Of a stretch of 64,000 nt of DNA, positions 1-9,489 are shown piece after piece. Location of the stretch: assembly GCF_015140455.1 (NCBI RefSeq), contig NZ_AP024094.1:2790001-2854000 (forward strand). The letters run 5' to 3'. A program made the translations under genes and the position numbers. Each line of letters starts with the position of its first letter. Positions within the stretch are counted from its first letter, which is position 1. Under the pieces are notes generated by a model. It saw nothing but the letters and a program-made list of their open reading frames with translations, was not told the origin of the DNA and ran no database searches. This DNA is from Jeongeupia sp. HS-3 (lineage in GTDB: Bacteria; Pseudomonadota; Gammaproteobacteria; Burkholderiales; Chitinibacteraceae).

Positions 1-126
1 GCGCGATTCAAAGCGCAACAGCTCGTCCAGCGTCAGCAGCGGCGGGGTGTTGCAGCACTGGCCGCAGGCCGAGCAATGGAAGGCGAAATCGCGGGGTGGT
101 GCGGCGGTGATGGGGATGACGTTCAT
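1..126 (-). CDS. YkgJ-family Cys-cluster protein (N-terminal fragment)
   Basis: The gene is read leftwards and is cut by the window edge, so only the first 42 residues are visible. After a short leader it shows FHCSACGQCC, the CxxCGxCC cluster that defines the YkgJ / UPF0153 zinc- or iron-chelating family; the exact role of the family is unsettled. The ATG at 126-124 is the only good start near the motif. Family membership rests on this one motif, so the call is sound for family but gives no function. Confidence 0.75.
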   Translation of the reverse strand, partial: MNVIPITAAPPRDFAFHCSACGQCCNTPPLLTLDELLRFESR

Positions 127-207
127 TGCGGTTCCGGGCGCCGCCGGCATGGCCGGCGGGTGTGATGCCGCCCCGTGTACCGATACCGGCAGACGGGGCG
201 GCGGGGC

Positions 208-2193
208 TTAGTAGAAGCCTCTCGGGCGCAGCGGGCTCACGCCGCCGACGTCGCTCATATAGCCCTGCCAGTGGCCGATCAGGCTGCTGGTCAGCGCCGG
301 ATACAGCGCGGACAGGTCGGTGGTTTCGCCGCGATCACTGTTCAGGTCGAACAGCTCCCAGTGGCCGTCAAGCGGGCCGAACGGCGGCTCGGTGAAGCGC
401 GCCTTCCAGCGGCCGTCGGCGCTGTAGATCGCCGTGCGGCCGTAGGTTTCCTCGCCGAACGGCGTGTCACGCAACGGCGCCGGCGTGCTTTGCTGCAATA
501 CATCGAGCAGCGACTTGCCGGTGACCGGGTAGACGTAGCGATCCTTGTAGATCAGCTTGCCCCGGTTCAGGTTCTTGCCGGTTTTCGGGTCGATCTGCGG
601 CGGCGCCGCCTGCGACGGCAGCGTCACCTTGGCCAGCGCGAGGAAGGTCGCGGTGTTGTCGGTCACGTGGGTGAAACCGCGTAGCGGCGGCAGCGACGTC
701 TTCTGGCCCGGCAGCTTGGCGATCGCCGGGGTCGAGATGCTGCCCTCGCCCATCATGCCCTTCAGCTGCGAGAACGGCGTGGCGCTGACTTCGGCCCAGC
801 GCAGCCCGTACGACAGCCCCGGCTGGCCGCCGAACAGCGTGTCGGTGCCGAGTTTCTCGTAGCGGCCCGGCTGCGCGTTGGCGGTATCGGCCGCGGTCGG
901 ATCGGCCGACGAAATCGGCCAACCTTCGGCACCGTTGTCCGACTGGAACAGGATGAAGGTGTTGTCGTACTGGCCGGTATCCTTCAGGTACTGCACCAGC
1001 CGGCCGATGTTGTGGTCGAGGTTGGAGACCATGCCGGCGTAGATTTCCATGTAGCGCGCCTGCGCCTTCTTCTCGTCCGCCGAGAGGCTGGCCCACTTCT
1101 TGTTGACGCGGCCCTGGCCGTACTCGGTGTAACCGGCCGAGGCCGGATTGACGGCGTTGATGTACTTGGCGCCGACGGTGCCGTTGCCGGCGGTGGCGGC
1201 CGAGCGCGTCAGCGTTTCCACCGCGTCGACCGATTTGGCCTGGCCGGCCGGAATCAGCCCCTTCGCCTGCAGGCGCGCATAACGCACGGCGGCGACGGCT
1301 TCGTAGCCCTGGTCGTACTTGCCCTTGTACTGGCTCAGCCATGGTTCCGGCACCTGCAGCGGCCAGTGCGGCGAGGTGTAGGCGGCATAGGCGAAGAAGG
1401 GCTTGCCGTCCTTGCGGTTGGCGTCGATGTAGGAAATCAGCTTGTCGGTGAAGAAGTCGGTCGAATAGAACACCGCCGGCGTGCCGCCGACGCCGCCCGG
1501 CTGACCGGGCTGGCCCGGCTGCACGTAACGCCCGTCTTCGGTGTAGTTCTTCGAGCCGGCCGCTTCATGGCCGAAGTGGTTGGCCGCGGCGCCCGGCAGC
1601 AGCGAGTAGCTGCGCTCGAAGCCCCATTGATCCGGCGTCTTGCCACCGGCGGCGCCGCCGGCGATGTTCGAACCGAGGTGCCACTTGCCGGTGATATAGG
1701 TGTGATAGCCGCCGTCCTTGAGCAGCTGCGCGACCGACAGCGAGCTTTCGTTCAGATAGCCCTCGTAACCCGGCAGCCCCTTGCGCTCGTCATTCGGCGC
1801 GCCCATCGTGCCTTCGCCGACCAGATGATGGTCGGTGCCCGAGATCAGCATCGAGCGGGTGATCGCGCTGACGGTGCCGGTGTGGTGGTTGGTGAGGATG
1901 CGGCCGTTGGCGACCAGCGCGTCGAGGTTCGGCGTCTCGATTTCGCCGCCGAAGGCGCCGATGTCCGAATAGCCGAGGTCGTCGGCCATGATGTAGAGGA
2001 TGTTCGGCCGGCCATCGGCCTGGACCGGCGTTGGCGTCGGGACCGGTGTCGGTACCGGCGTGGCCTGCTGCGTGCTGGTCGTTGCATCGTTGCTGTCCGA
2101 ACCGCCGCAGCCGCCGAGCGCCAGACTGCCGAGCACGGCGGCGCAAAGCACCCCTAAGCCGAATTTCTTTGGAAGAATGCCCTGTATTGGCAT
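208..2193 (-). CDS. Sulfatase-fold lipoprotein with a non-canonical active-site motif
   Basis: A 661-residue protein of the arylsulfatase/alkaline-phosphatase superfamily, close in layout to AtsA-type arylsulfatases. Residues 1-29 are a lipoprotein signal ending in LGGC (Cys29 would be lipidated). A Thr-Pro/Val-Pro rich linker at about 45-57 leads into the catalytic fold. Metal-site residues are present (Asp71-Asp72 in MADDLGYSD, GKWHLG, and QSDNGAEG late in the protein). The key oddity is residues 109-113, S-A-I-T-R. Active sulfatases carry C/S-x-P-S/T-R here, and the Cys or Ser becomes formylglycine. The downstream sequence SMLISGTDHH is the normal context, so the alignment is secure. Ser109 could only be converted by an anSME-type enzyme, and the missing Pro makes even that doubtful. 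A short PGQPGQPG stretch lies mid-protein. It may be an inactive or repurposed sulfatase, or a phosphoesterase-like relative. Confidence 0.85.
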   Translation of the reverse strand: MPIQGILPKKFGLGVLCAAVLGSLALGGCGGSDSNDATTSTQQATPVPTPVPTPTPVQADGRPNILYIMADDLGYSDIGAFGGEIETPNLDALVANGRILTNHHTGTVSAITRSMLISGTDHHLVGEGTMGAPNDERKGLPGYEGYLNESSLSVAQLLKDGGYHTYITGKWHLGSNIAGGAAGGKTPDQWGFERSYSLLPGAAANHFGHEAAGSKNYTEDGRYVQPGQPGQPGGVGGTPAVFYSTDFFTDKLISYIDANRKDGKPFFAYAAYTSPHWPLQVPEPWLSQYKGKYDQGYEAVAAVRYARLQAKGLIPAGQAKSVDAVETLTRSAATAGNGTVGAKYINAVNPASAGYTEYGQGRVNKKWASLSADEKKAQARYMEIYAGMVSNLDHNIGRLVQYLKDTGQYDNTFILFQSDNGAEGWPISSADPTAADTANAQPGRYEKLGTDTLFGGQPGLSYGLRWAEVSATPFSQLKGMMGEGSISTPAIAKLPGQKTSLPPLRGFTHVTDNTATFLALAKVTLPSQAAPPQIDPKTGKNLNRGKLIYKDRYVYPVTGKSLLDVLQQSTPAPLRDTPFGEETYGRTAIYSADGRWKARFTEPPFGPLDGHWELFDLNSDRGETTDLSALYPALTSSLIGHWQGYMSDVGGVSPLRPRGFY

Positions 2194-2405
2194 AGCCCCA
2201 CCCTGTTGTGTTGTTAGGAGGGGGTCATGGTAAGGATGTGGTTAATATATCAATTAATACTTAGTTTTTTGCTTGTTATGGCTTTGTGGTCTTAAAGAAT
2301 GAAAGGCTTACAGGCAGCACGCGCTCCGCGACGTGACGACCTTGCCGGGGTGGCGGTAATGGTCTCCAATGAAGGCGGCGCGCCATGGTGGCGCGGGAGG
2401 CGTGC

Positions 2406-2636
2406 ATGTCGTTCCAGACTTACCTCGACAATATCCGGGCCAAGACCGGCCAGTCCCCCGATGATTTCCGCCGGCTCGCGACCGAACGCGGTCTGCTGGT
2501 CAACGGCGCGCTGGCGCCGGCGGTCAAGGCCGGAGACATCGTCGCGTGGCTGAAGGCGGATTACGAACTCGGCCATGGCCACGCGATGGCCATCTATGCG
2601 CTGCTCAAGGGCATCAAGCAGGAAGGCGACGCCTGA
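2406..2636 (+). CDS. DUF4287 domain protein
   Basis: A 76-residue small soluble protein whose sequence (SFQTYLDNIRAKTGQSPDDF near the start, GHGHAMAIYALLKG near the end) matches what I know of the DUF4287 family. That family occurs alone or joined to other domains and has no established function. I chose the ATG at 2406 because GGGAGG lies just upstream at 2394-2400; an in-frame ATG at 2385 has no such site. It lies alone between two leftward genes, so it is probably its own transcription unit. Confidence 0.8.
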   Translation: MSFQTYLDNIRAKTGQSPDDFRRLATERGLLVNGALAPAVKAGDIVAWLKADYELGHGHAMAIYALLKGIKQEGDA

Positions 2637-2708
2637 GCGCGTTTGCACCGGGCGGGCGCTGGGGCTGAAGCACCGCATTGCCATGGCCCGCTGCCTTAGC
2701 GGCGAGCC

Positions 2709-2735
2709 AAAAAAACGGCGCCATCGGGCGCCGTT
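2709..2735 (-). terminator. Intrinsic terminator of the glycerate operon
   Basis: A perfect 9-bp stem (arms 2714-2722 and 2727-2735, loop ATCG) is followed, in the leftward direction, by a run of seven T (A on the plus strand at 2709-2715). It lies 20 bases after the glycerate kinase stop, so it ends the leftward gntP-glycerate kinase transcript. Confidence 0.85.
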
Positions 2736-2755
2736 GATGTCCTGCGTTGATGCGA

Positions 2756-3898
2756 TTACGCCAGCTGGCGGCCGATCTGCAGCGTCGCCGCGACATTGCG
2801 CGCGGCCATGCGGACATTGCCGGCCGCTTTCGCCAGCGCTTCGTCGACCGAGCACGCGTGGTAGAGCACGCTGAACACCGCGTCGATGCCGTGCTCATGG
2901 ACGACGCCGACGTCGGGTGTCAGGCAGCCGGCGATGCCGATCACCGGCTTGCCGTGGCGCTTGGCGACGCGGGCGACGCCGATCGGCGTCTTGCCGTGGA
3001 TCGTCTGGCTGTCGATCCGGCCCTCGCCGGTGATCACCAGATCGGCGCTAGCGACGATGGCGTCGAGGCCGACCGCTTCCATGACGATCTCGATCCCCGG
3101 CCGTAGCGTGCCGCCCAGAAAGGCGAACATCGCCGCGCCCATGCCGCCGGCGGCCCCGGCGCCGGGCACCGTGTCGACGTGGATGCCGAGATCGTGGCCG
3201 ATCACGCTGGCGTAGTGCTTCAGATTGGCGTCGAGCTGGGCGACGATTTCCGGTGTCGCGCCCTTCTGCGGGCCGAATACGTGCGAGGCACCCTTGGGCC
3301 CGGTGAGCGGATTGTCGACGTCGCAGGCGACCTCGATCTGGCAGTCCTTGAGCCGCGCGTCGAGTCCGGCCACGTCGATCAGCGCCAGCCGTGCCAGCGG
3401 GCCGCCGCCGAAGCCGAGTTCGCGCCCCGTTTGGTCGAGCAGCCGGGCGCCGAGCGCCTGCACCATGCCGGCGCCGCCGTCGTTGGTCGCGCTGCCGCCG
3501 ATGCCGATGATGAAGCGGCGGGCGCCGGCGTCGAGCGCCGCGCGGATCAGCTCGCCGGTGCCGTAGCTGGTGGTTTGCAGCGGATTGCGCAGGCTGGGCG
3601 GCACCAGCGCCAGGCCGCTGGCGGCGGCCATTTCGATGATCGCGGTCTGGCCGTCGCCGGACAGGCCGTAGAAGGCGTTGACGCATTCGCCCAGCGGGCC
3701 GGTGACGCCGACGTTGACAATCTTGCCGCCGGTCGCGTCGACCATCGCGGCGACGGTGCCTTCGCCGCCGTCGGCCACCGGCAGCTTGACGTAGTCGGCG
3801 TCGGGCCAGATTTCACGCATGCCGGCTTCGATATTGATCGCGACGTCGAGCGCCGACAGGCTTTCCTTGTACGAATCGGGGGCGATGACGATTTTCAT
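2756..3898 (-). CDS. glxK: Glycerate kinase (class I, GlxK/GarK family)
   Basis: A 380-residue enzyme that phosphorylates D-glycerate, feeding glyoxylate/sugar-diacid breakdown into glycolysis (2-phosphoglycerate for the E. coli members). Family hallmarks are the start [15 protein letters not shown], the glycine-rich [10 protein letters not shown] motif near residue 40, [14 protein letters not shown] in the middle and a late [10 protein letters not shown]. Length is normal for the family. It starts 10 bases after the permease gene stops (3909), so the two are co-transcribed, and a CdaR-type regulator lies just upstream. The substrate is inferred from family and context. E. coli has two paralogues with this fold (glxK and garK) and I cannot say which is the closer. 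Confidence 0.9.
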   Translation of the reverse strand: MKIVIAPDSYKESLSALDVAINIEAGMREIWPDADYVKLPVADGGEGTVAAMVDATGGKIVNVGVTGPLGECVNAFYGLSGDGQTAIIEMAAASGLALVPPSLRNPLQTTSYGTGELIRAALDAGARRFIIGIGGSATNDGGAGMVQALGARLLDQTGRELGFGGGPLARLALIDVAGLDARLKDCQIEVACDVDNPLTGPKGASHVFGPQKGATPEIVAQLDANLKHYASVIGHDLGIHVDTVPGAGAAGGMGAAMFAFLGGTLRPGIEIVMEAVGLDAIVASADLVITGEGRIDSQTIHGKTPIGVARVAKRHGKPVIGIAGCLTPDVGVVHEHGIDAVFSVLYHACSVDEALAKAAGNVRMAARNVAATLQIGRQLA

Positions 3899-3908
3899 GG
3901 TCTGCTCC

Positions 3909-5171
3909 TCAGAAGATCTTGAACACGCCGAAGATCAGCGTCGACACGATGGTGATGACGAGACCGACGGCGGTTTCGTACGGAATGACCTTGAGGCGTT
4001 CGGTGATGCTCATGTTCACCGCGCCACCGGTGGCGTGGAAGAAGCTGCCGTGCGGCATGTGGTCGAATACCGTCGCGCCGCTGTGGATCATCGCCGCGGC
4101 AGCCAGTGCCGGCACGCCGAGTTCGAGCAGCGTGCTGCTGAACACCTGCGAGGCGACGACGGTGCCGGCGGTGGTCGATGCGGTCGCCAGCGACATCAGC
4201 GCGCCCGAGACCGGCGCCAGCACATAGGCCGGCAGGCCGGACGCCTGCAGCACGTCGATCAGCACGACCTTGAGGTGAGACGCGCCGATGATGCCGGCGA
4301 GCGTACCGGTACCGAGCAGCATGATCGCCACCGGCGCCATCCGGCCCAGGCCGGCGACGGCGTAGCTGTTGCTGTTCCTGAACTTGCCCATCGCCAGCGC
4401 GCCGAGCAGGCCGCCGAGCGGCAGTGCGATCATCGGATCGATATTGAGGCCGGCCAGCGGGCGCAGCGCCAGCAGCACGATGGCGACGACCGGCGCGACA
4501 ATCGCGGCGCCGAACGACGGCAGGCTGCCGTGGTCGTGCTGGATCACCTCGGCTTCCTGCACCTTGCTGCCGCGGTGGATCAGCCGCTTGGCGATGAAGT
4601 ACGCGGCCACCAGGCCGCACAGGCCCGGAATCACGCCGGCACCCATCACGCTGGTCAGCGGCAGGTGGAAGGCATCGGCCGCGGCGATCGCGTTCGGGTT
4701 CGGGCTCATCACGTTGCCGGCCTTGCCGCCGCCGATCATCGCCAGCAGAATCGCCATTTTCGACAGATCGGCCCGGCGGGCGATCGCCAGCGCGATCGGT
4801 GCGACGGTGATCACCGCGACATCGATGAACACGCCGACGGCGGTCAGGATCATCGTCGCCACGGCCAGCGCCAGCAGCGCGCGGGTTTCGCCGAGCTTCT
4901 TGACGATGGTTTCGGCGATCGACGCCGCAGCGCCGGATTCGATCAGCACGCCTGCGAGTACACCGGCGGCGAGGATGCGCAGCACCGCCGGGATGATGCC
5001 CTTGGCGCCGCCCATCATCAGCTCGACCGTGGCCGAGATATCGACGCCGCCGATCAGGCCGCCGGCGAGCGCGCCGACGATCATGCCGTAGGCGGGCGGG
5101 ACTTTCTTGAGGATCAGGCCGATGGCGACGACCAAAGCCGCCAAGGCACCGAGGGTAGAGACTTCCACCAT
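3909..5171 (-). CDS. GntP-family permease, probable glycerate/sugar-acid transporter
   Basis: A 420-residue integral membrane protein of the GntP (gluconate:H+ symporter) family, with many hydrophobic segments from the N-terminus on and the conserved stretch [17 protein letters not shown] in the middle. Linkage to glycerate kinase directly downstream and a CdaR-like regulator upstream argues for uptake of glycerate or a related sugar acid rather than gluconate itself. The start at 5171 is supported by GGGAG about 7 bases upstream. It is the first gene of the two-gene leftward operon. Confidence 0.85.
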   Translation of the reverse strand: MVEVSTLGALAALVVAIGLILKKVPPAYGMIVGALAGGLIGGVDISATVELMMGGAKGIIPAVLRILAAGVLAGVLIESGAAASIAETIVKKLGETRALLALAVATMILTAVGVFIDVAVITVAPIALAIARRADLSKMAILLAMIGGGKAGNVMSPNPNAIAAADAFHLPLTSVMGAGVIPGLCGLVAAYFIAKRLIHRGSKVQEAEVIQHDHGSLPSFGAAIVAPVVAIVLLALRPLAGLNIDPMIALPLGGLLGALAMGKFRNSNSYAVAGLGRMAPVAIMLLGTGTLAGIIGASHLKVVLIDVLQASGLPAYVLAPVSGALMSLATASTTAGTVVASQVFSSTLLELGVPALAAAAMIHSGATVFDHMPHGSFFHATGGAVNMSITERLKVIPYETAVGLVITIVSTLIFGVFKIF

Positions 5172-5232
5172 GATTCGACTCCCATCTTTGTTATGGCGCC
5201 GATGGTAGTGCCGCCGAATCGACTACGTCTTC

Positions 5233-5244
5233 GTGCAGATGCAC
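5233..5244. promoter_or_regulatory. Candidate operator palindrome upstream of the glycerate operon
   Basis: GTGCA-GA-TGCAC is a 5+2+5 inverted repeat about 60 bases upstream of the permease start, in the 184-base gap between the permease and the regulator gene. Its position suits an operator for the adjacent CdaR-type regulator. I know of no defined consensus to compare it with, so this is only a candidate. Confidence 0.3.
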
Positions 5245-5355
5245 TAAATCATCTGGAATATTTGGGGGAGTCTATGGCGGATTGATGAAGGTCAAGCGTG
5301 TGCAGCATGAGCGCTGCGGCCAGCGCGCACCGCCCGCAGGGTTTTGCCTGCTGCG

Positions 5356-6513
5356 CTAAGCGGGGCGGGTCAGATCCAGTTGCAGCGCGATATACAGCAG
5401 CAAGCGGTCATCGGTACGTTCGAGCACCAGACCGCTGGCGTCGGCGATGCGCGCCAGCCGGTAATCGAGTGTGTTGCGGTGGATGTCGAGCGCCTGCGCG
5501 GTGCGCCCCGGATGCATATCGTTGCCGAACCACGCCAGCAGCGTGTCGCGCAGCTGGCCGCGCTGGTCCGCCTGCGCCAGCCGGGTCAGCGGCCTCGCCA
5601 GTTCGTCGGCCTGCCAGCTCTGGTGCAGGCCTTCGAGCAGCACCGGCAGCGCCAGATCCTGATAGAACCAGGCGTGTTCGTCCGGATCGCGCTGGCGGCC
5701 GAGCCGCAAGGTCGTGACCGCGGTGCGGTAGGAGCGGGCGATGCCGCCGGCGCCGGCGAAGTAGTTGCCGAGGGCGATGCGCACGCCGAGCGGGCTCTCG
5801 GCGCGCATCCGCGCCAGCAGTTGCCAGACGCGGTCGCGGTGCGATTCGAAGTCCCAGCGACCGGCGCGCTCGACCACCGGTTTCAGCACGACGACTTCGG
5901 ACAGCGACACCGTGGCGATCAGGTTGTCGCGCTCAGGGCTGGTCAGCAGGGTCTGCAGCCGCTGCAGTTCGTTGAACGCGGCATCGACGCCAAGCTCGCC
6001 GCTGTCGATTTCGATCACCGCGGCGACGCGCGGCGCGGCCAGATCGACGCCGAGCTGGCGCGCCCAGTCGGTCAGGTTGGCATCGGGCGCATCGGTGCGG
6101 ACCAGCTCGAGCACCAGCTCCTCGCGCAGCCGGGTGTCGCGCGCCAGCAGCCGGGTCAGCCGCGCCTGTTCGAGCGTCATTTCGGCGGTCACCCGCACCA
6201 GCTCGCCGAACTGGCGCACCGACGCCGGCTCGCCGGTCAGCCCGACCACGCCGACCACGCGGCCTTCGCTCGAAAGCGGCAGGTTCACGCCGGGGCGAAC
6301 GCCCTTGAGGCGATCGGCGGTGGCGGTATCGATTTCGACGGTGCGCGCCTGTGCCAGCGCCAGCAGTGCGCCTTCGTGCAGCTGGCCGATCCGCTCGGGA
6401 TGGCCGCTGGCGACGATGGTGCCGCGTTCGTCCATGACGTTGACGTTGCAATCGATGATGCGCATCGTGCGCGCAACGATCTCCTGCGCCAGCGCCGGGT
6501 CAAGTCGGCTCAT
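5356..6513 (-). CDS. cdaR: CdaR-family sugar-diacid responsive transcription regulator
   Basis: A 385-residue regulator. The N-terminal third (about residues 1-135, beginning MSRLDPALAQEIVARTMRII and containing GVNLPL and GVVGLTGEP) is the putative sugar-diacid recognition domain. The C-terminus carries the PucR-type helix-turn-helix (GRTAQALDIHRNTLDYRLAR). In E. coli CdaR activates glucarate, galactarate and glycerate genes. Here the permease and glycerate kinase lie directly downstream on the same strand, so it very likely controls them in response to glycerate or a related acid. It starts 8 bases after the CNP1-like gene and may be expressed partly from upstream. Confidence 0.88.
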   Translation of the reverse strand: MSRLDPALAQEIVARTMRIIDCNVNVMDERGTIVASGHPERIGQLHEGALLALAQARTVEIDTATADRLKGVRPGVNLPLSSEGRVVGVVGLTGEPASVRQFGELVRVTAEMTLEQARLTRLLARDTRLREELVLELVRTDAPDANLTDWARQLGVDLAAPRVAAVIEIDSGELGVDAAFNELQRLQTLLTSPERDNLIATVSLSEVVVLKPVVERAGRWDFESHRDRVWQLLARMRAESPLGVRIALGNYFAGAGGIARSYRTAVTTLRLGRQRDPDEHAWFYQDLALPVLLEGLHQSWQADELARPLTRLAQADQRGQLRDTLLAWFGNDMHPGRTAQALDIHRNTLDYRLARIADASGLVLERTDDRLLLYIALQLDLTRPA

Positions 6514-6521
6514 GCCGGAAC

Positions 6522-7112
6522 TCAGCTGCCCATGCCGCCGCCCGGATTGGCACCGGCCTTTTGCCCCGGTGCGACGCGCTCCTTGCCGAAGCCGCTGCGG
6601 ATGTCGTTTTGCTTCAGCGTGTCGTCAAAGCGGCAGAAGCTGTCGATCAGCTCGCCGGCGTAGGCGTTGTAGCTGGCCTTGACGATTTTTTTCCACTTGC
6701 GGCTCAGATCCTGCCACTGCCCTTCCGAATTGCCGTAGGCATAGACGCGGTACTGCGCGGTGCTGCAGTCCATCGCTTCGTAGGTGACATTCCATACGCC
6801 GCCCTTGGGGACGACGGCGACGGCGTAGCGCACCAGATTGTCGTCCGGGCTGACGGTGATCGAGTCGACGGCGATATAGAATTTATTGGCGCGCGATTCG
6901 TAATTGACCGTGAATGGTGCCCACTGCTTCAGCGACGACAGCTCGGGGCGATCGAAAGGTTTCTCTTCCGGCGCGGGCAGCTCCTTGTCCTTGAGCATGT
7001 CCATGATGTTCAGGCCGGTATTGTCGCCTGAGGTTTGCGGGTTGTTGTACTCGTCGGCGTGGACGCTAACGGACAGGCCAAGGAAGGCGGCGATCAGGGC
7101 AAGACGTTTCAT
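6522..7112 (-). CDS. CNP1-like secreted protein
   Basis: A 196-residue exported protein. Residues 1-19 (MKRLALIAAFLGLSVSVHA) form a typical signal peptide cleaved after VHA, so the product is periplasmic. The body resembles the CNP1-like family, known mainly from Betaproteobacteria and functionally uncharacterised. I placed the start at 7112 because GGAG stands 8 bases upstream; the longer reading frame begins in the upstream gap without a ribosome site. Two cysteines are visible in the mature part (DCSTAQ and DSFCRF), compatible with a disulfide. Confidence 0.75.
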   Translation of the reverse strand: MKRLALIAAFLGLSVSVHADEYNNPQTSGDNTGLNIMDMLKDKELPAPEEKPFDRPELSSLKQWAPFTVNYESRANKFYIAVDSITVSPDDNLVRYAVAVVPKGGVWNVTYEAMDCSTAQYRVYAYGNSEGQWQDLSRKWKKIVKASYNAYAGELIDSFCRFDDTLKQNDIRSGFGKERVAPGQKAGANPGGGMGS

Positions 7113-7151
7113 CAAACAGACTCCGGATATTGCCCGCGATGCTAGCACAGC

Positions 7152-8102
7152 CTAGTGCGGAGGCAGGGCCGGGCGGATCGGAATTACTCGGCCTTGCGGA
7201 TGGATGAACCAGCTTGGCTGCAGGGTGGAATGGGCGATGCCGAAGCGCGCATTCAGCAGATTGCTCAGGCGCAGCAGCAGGACGGGCCAGTGTTCGCTGT
7301 GGTCGATCACCAGATGTGCCGACATCGCCACCCGACCGCCACCCAGCGGCCAGACGTGCAGGTCGTGGACTTCGATCACGTCGGGCTCGGCGGCGATGGC
7401 CTGGCCGATCTCGGCCAGATTCAGATGGCTGGGTACGCCATCCATCAGTTCGTGCGTTGATTGCCGCAGCAGCCGCCAGGTCGAGCGCAGGATCAAGAGC
7501 GAGACGGCGATCGACAAAATCGGATCGATCGGCAGCCAGCCGGTGAAATAAATCACCGCGCCGGCGACGATGGCGGCGACCGAGCCGAGCAGATCGCCAA
7601 GCACGTGAATCAGCGCGGCGCGGCTGTTGAGGTTGTGGCTATCGCCCGAGAGCAGCCAGGCCGAAACCAGATTCACCAGAAGGCCGATCACCGCGATCAG
7701 CATCACCCCGCCACCGTTGACCGGCTGCGGCGCGAGCAGCCGGCTGACCGCTTCGACGGCGATCCAGGCGATCAGCGCCAGCATCGCCAGGCTGTTGACC
7801 AGCGCGCCGATCAGCTCGGCACGGGCGTAGCCGTACGATTGCTGCGCATCGGCCGGGCGGCGGCCGATCACGTTGGCGATCACCGCCAGCAAGAGCGCGG
7901 CGCTGTCGGTGAACATATGGCCGGCGTCGGAAATCAGCGCCAGCGAGCCGGCCCAGAGCCCGCCGCCGAGTTCGACCAGTGCAAAGCCGGCGGTGATGAC
8001 CAGCGCGAACAGCAGCCGTTTTTGCGATGCGCCGACGCCGTGATGATGACCGTCGTCATGCCCCTGCTGGCCATGATCGTGGTCGTGATGTGAGTGGGCC
8101 AT
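7152..8102 (-). CDS. CDF-family metal cation exporter (CzcD/ZitB-like)
   Basis: A 316-residue cation diffusion facilitator, normally exporting Zn2+ (sometimes Co, Cd, Fe or Mn) by proton antiport across the inner membrane. The N-terminus is a His/Asp-rich metal-sensing tail (AHSHHDHDHG then GHHHG), followed by six hydrophobic segments. Both HxxxD metal-site motifs are present (HMFTD in helix 2, HVLGD in helix 5), followed by a cytoplasmic ferredoxin-like C-terminal domain. The HxxxD pattern favours Zn. The start at 8102 has GGAGG 7 bases upstream. It lies 100 bases downstream of a sensor kinase on the same strand, which may mean the two-component system senses metal or stress. Confidence 0.9.
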   Translation of the reverse strand: MAHSHHDHDHGQQGHDDGHHHGVGASQKRLLFALVITAGFALVELGGGLWAGSLALISDAGHMFTDSAALLLAVIANVIGRRPADAQQSYGYARAELIGALVNSLAMLALIAWIAVEAVSRLLAPQPVNGGGVMLIAVIGLLVNLVSAWLLSGDSHNLNSRAALIHVLGDLLGSVAAIVAGAVIYFTGWLPIDPILSIAVSLLILRSTWRLLRQSTHELMDGVPSHLNLAEIGQAIAAEPDVIEVHDLHVWPLGGGRVAMSAHLVIDHSEHWPVLLLRLSNLLNARFGIAHSTLQPSWFIHPQGRVIPIRPALPPH

Positions 8103-8202
8103 ATTGCCTCCGTTTGCAGCCAGTCTAGGAGACGATCCAGGCAGGTGAGCGAGCCAAAGCAGTTTGTCCCCGCCCGAAACGCAGCCAGCGAATGGGGTCG
8201 GC

Positions 8203-9489
8203 TCAGGCCGGCAGCGGGAAAGTAACGTGAGCAATGAAACCGCCGCCGTCGCGGTTGCCAACGCGGAATTCGGCCCGGTGCAGCGCGGCGATGCGGGCGA
8301 CGATCGACAGCCCCAGTCCCGCACCGGGCAAGGCCTGCCCGATCGGGCGGAAGAAGCGCTCGCCGAGTCGCTGCTGGACATCGGCATCGACGCCGGGGCC
8401 GTCGTCCTCGACGATCAGCGTGTGCGCGGTAATCCGCACGGTCACGCTGGCGTCGTTGCCGGCGTAGCGGCGGGCGTTGTCGACCAGGTTGCGCAGCAGC
8501 ACCGTGAGCAGGGCGCTATCGCCGAGCAGCGGTGATGCGGCGTGGATCTGCAGCGCCGGCGGTACGATGCCGGCGGCGTCGAGTTCGGCGAACAGCCGCT
8601 CGCACAGTTGCGGCCAGTCGATGCGTTCGCGCGCCAGCGTTTGCGCCGCGCCGTGCTGCTCCAGCCTGGCCAGCGCCAGCAACTGGCCCAGCAGGCGATT
8701 GGCACGACCGCAGGCGGCCAGCGCCTGCGCCATCGCGCGCGCGCGCCGTGCCGGATCGCGCGCGCGCTCGGCCACTTCGAGCTGGATCTGTACCGCCGCC
8801 AGCGGCGTGCGCAGCTCGTGGGCGGCGTCGGCGGTGAAGCGTCGTTCGCGCTCGAAGGCGGCACCCAGTTCGTCGAACAGCCGGTTCAGCGTGCCCTGCA
8901 GCGGCGCCAGCTCCGGCGGCGCCGGCAGGGTCAGCGGTTCCAGTCGCTCGGGCGTACGCGCGGCGACGGCGTCGGCGAAATCGCGCACCGGCTGCAAGCC
9001 GCGCCACACCAGCCACAGCACCAGCGGCAGCAGCAGCGCCAGCGCCAGCAGCATCGGCAAGGCCAGATCGCCGGCGGTATCGAGCGCGGTGTAATCGCGC
9101 ACCGCCAGCGGTTCACCGAGCACCATGGTGTGATGCGCCGAGGTCGCGACGCGGATCACCCAAAGTTGGCCGCCGAACTCGAATTCGTGCCGGTCGCTGG
9201 TCAGCAGCGGCAACGGCGGCGAAGTGCTGGCCTCCTGCAGCCGGCCCTGGTCGTCGTACAGCGCGAACGCGGTCCGGTGCGGGTCGACCGTCGGCAGCGC
9301 GACCGGGTCGTCGGTGAACGCGGCCAAGGAGAGCTTGGCGTTCCATTCGAGCTGGTGATCGAGCGCCTTGCCGATCTCGTGCCGCACCTGATAACCGACG
9401 CCGACGATCATCCCCACCCACAGCAGCAAGACCGCGGCGGCGAGCGATGCGCCAAGGCGCCACAGCAGCGAACGCGGGCGGCCCTTCAT
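8203..9489 (-). CDS. Sensor histidine kinase (QseC/PmrB-like)
   Basis: A 428-residue membrane histidine kinase. One transmembrane helix lies at about residues 11-31, then a periplasmic sensor domain, a second helix near 145-165 (LLALALLLPLVLWLVWRGL), the phospho-acceptor HELRTPLAA, and the ATPase boxes NLVDNARRYA, DDGPGVD and GAGLGLSIV. Its ATG overlaps the regulator's stop codon by 3 bases, so the pair is translationally coupled. The signal is not readable from the sequence. QseC and PmrB are the nearest architectures I recognise, but the family is broad, so I give no symbol. Confidence 0.9.
   Translation of the reverse strand: MKGRPRSLLWRLGASLAAAVLLLWVGMIVGVGYQVRHEIGKALDHQLEWNAKLSLAAFTDDPVALPTVDPHRTAFALYDDQGRLQEASTSPPLPLLTSDRHEFEFGGQLWVIRVATSAHHTMVLGEPLAVRDYTALDTAGDLALPMLLALALLLPLVLWLVWRGLQPVRDFADAVAARTPERLEPLTLPAPPELAPLQGTLNRLFDELGAAFERERRFTADAAHELRTPLAAVQIQLEVAERARDPARRARAMAQALAACGRANRLLGQLLALARLEQHGAAQTLARERIDWPQLCERLFAELDAAGIVPPALQIHAASPLLGDSALLTVLLRNLVDNARRYAGNDASVTVRITAHTLIVEDDGPGVDADVQQRLGERFFRPIGQALPGAGLGLSIVARIAALHRAEFRVGNRDGGGFIAHVTFPLPA

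Noticed and set aside
1480-1530. Collagen-like PGQ repeat in the sulfatase-fold protein as a possible collagen-like domain
   Set aside because: Only about two to three PGQ triplets are present; this is a loop, not a collagen-like domain.
3819-5285. Long open frame on the plus strand opposite the permease and kinase genes (488 codons)
   Set aside because: It is antisense to two well-supported genes, its product is His/Arg/Gln-rich low-complexity sequence, and it is the usual by-product of high-GC codon usage.
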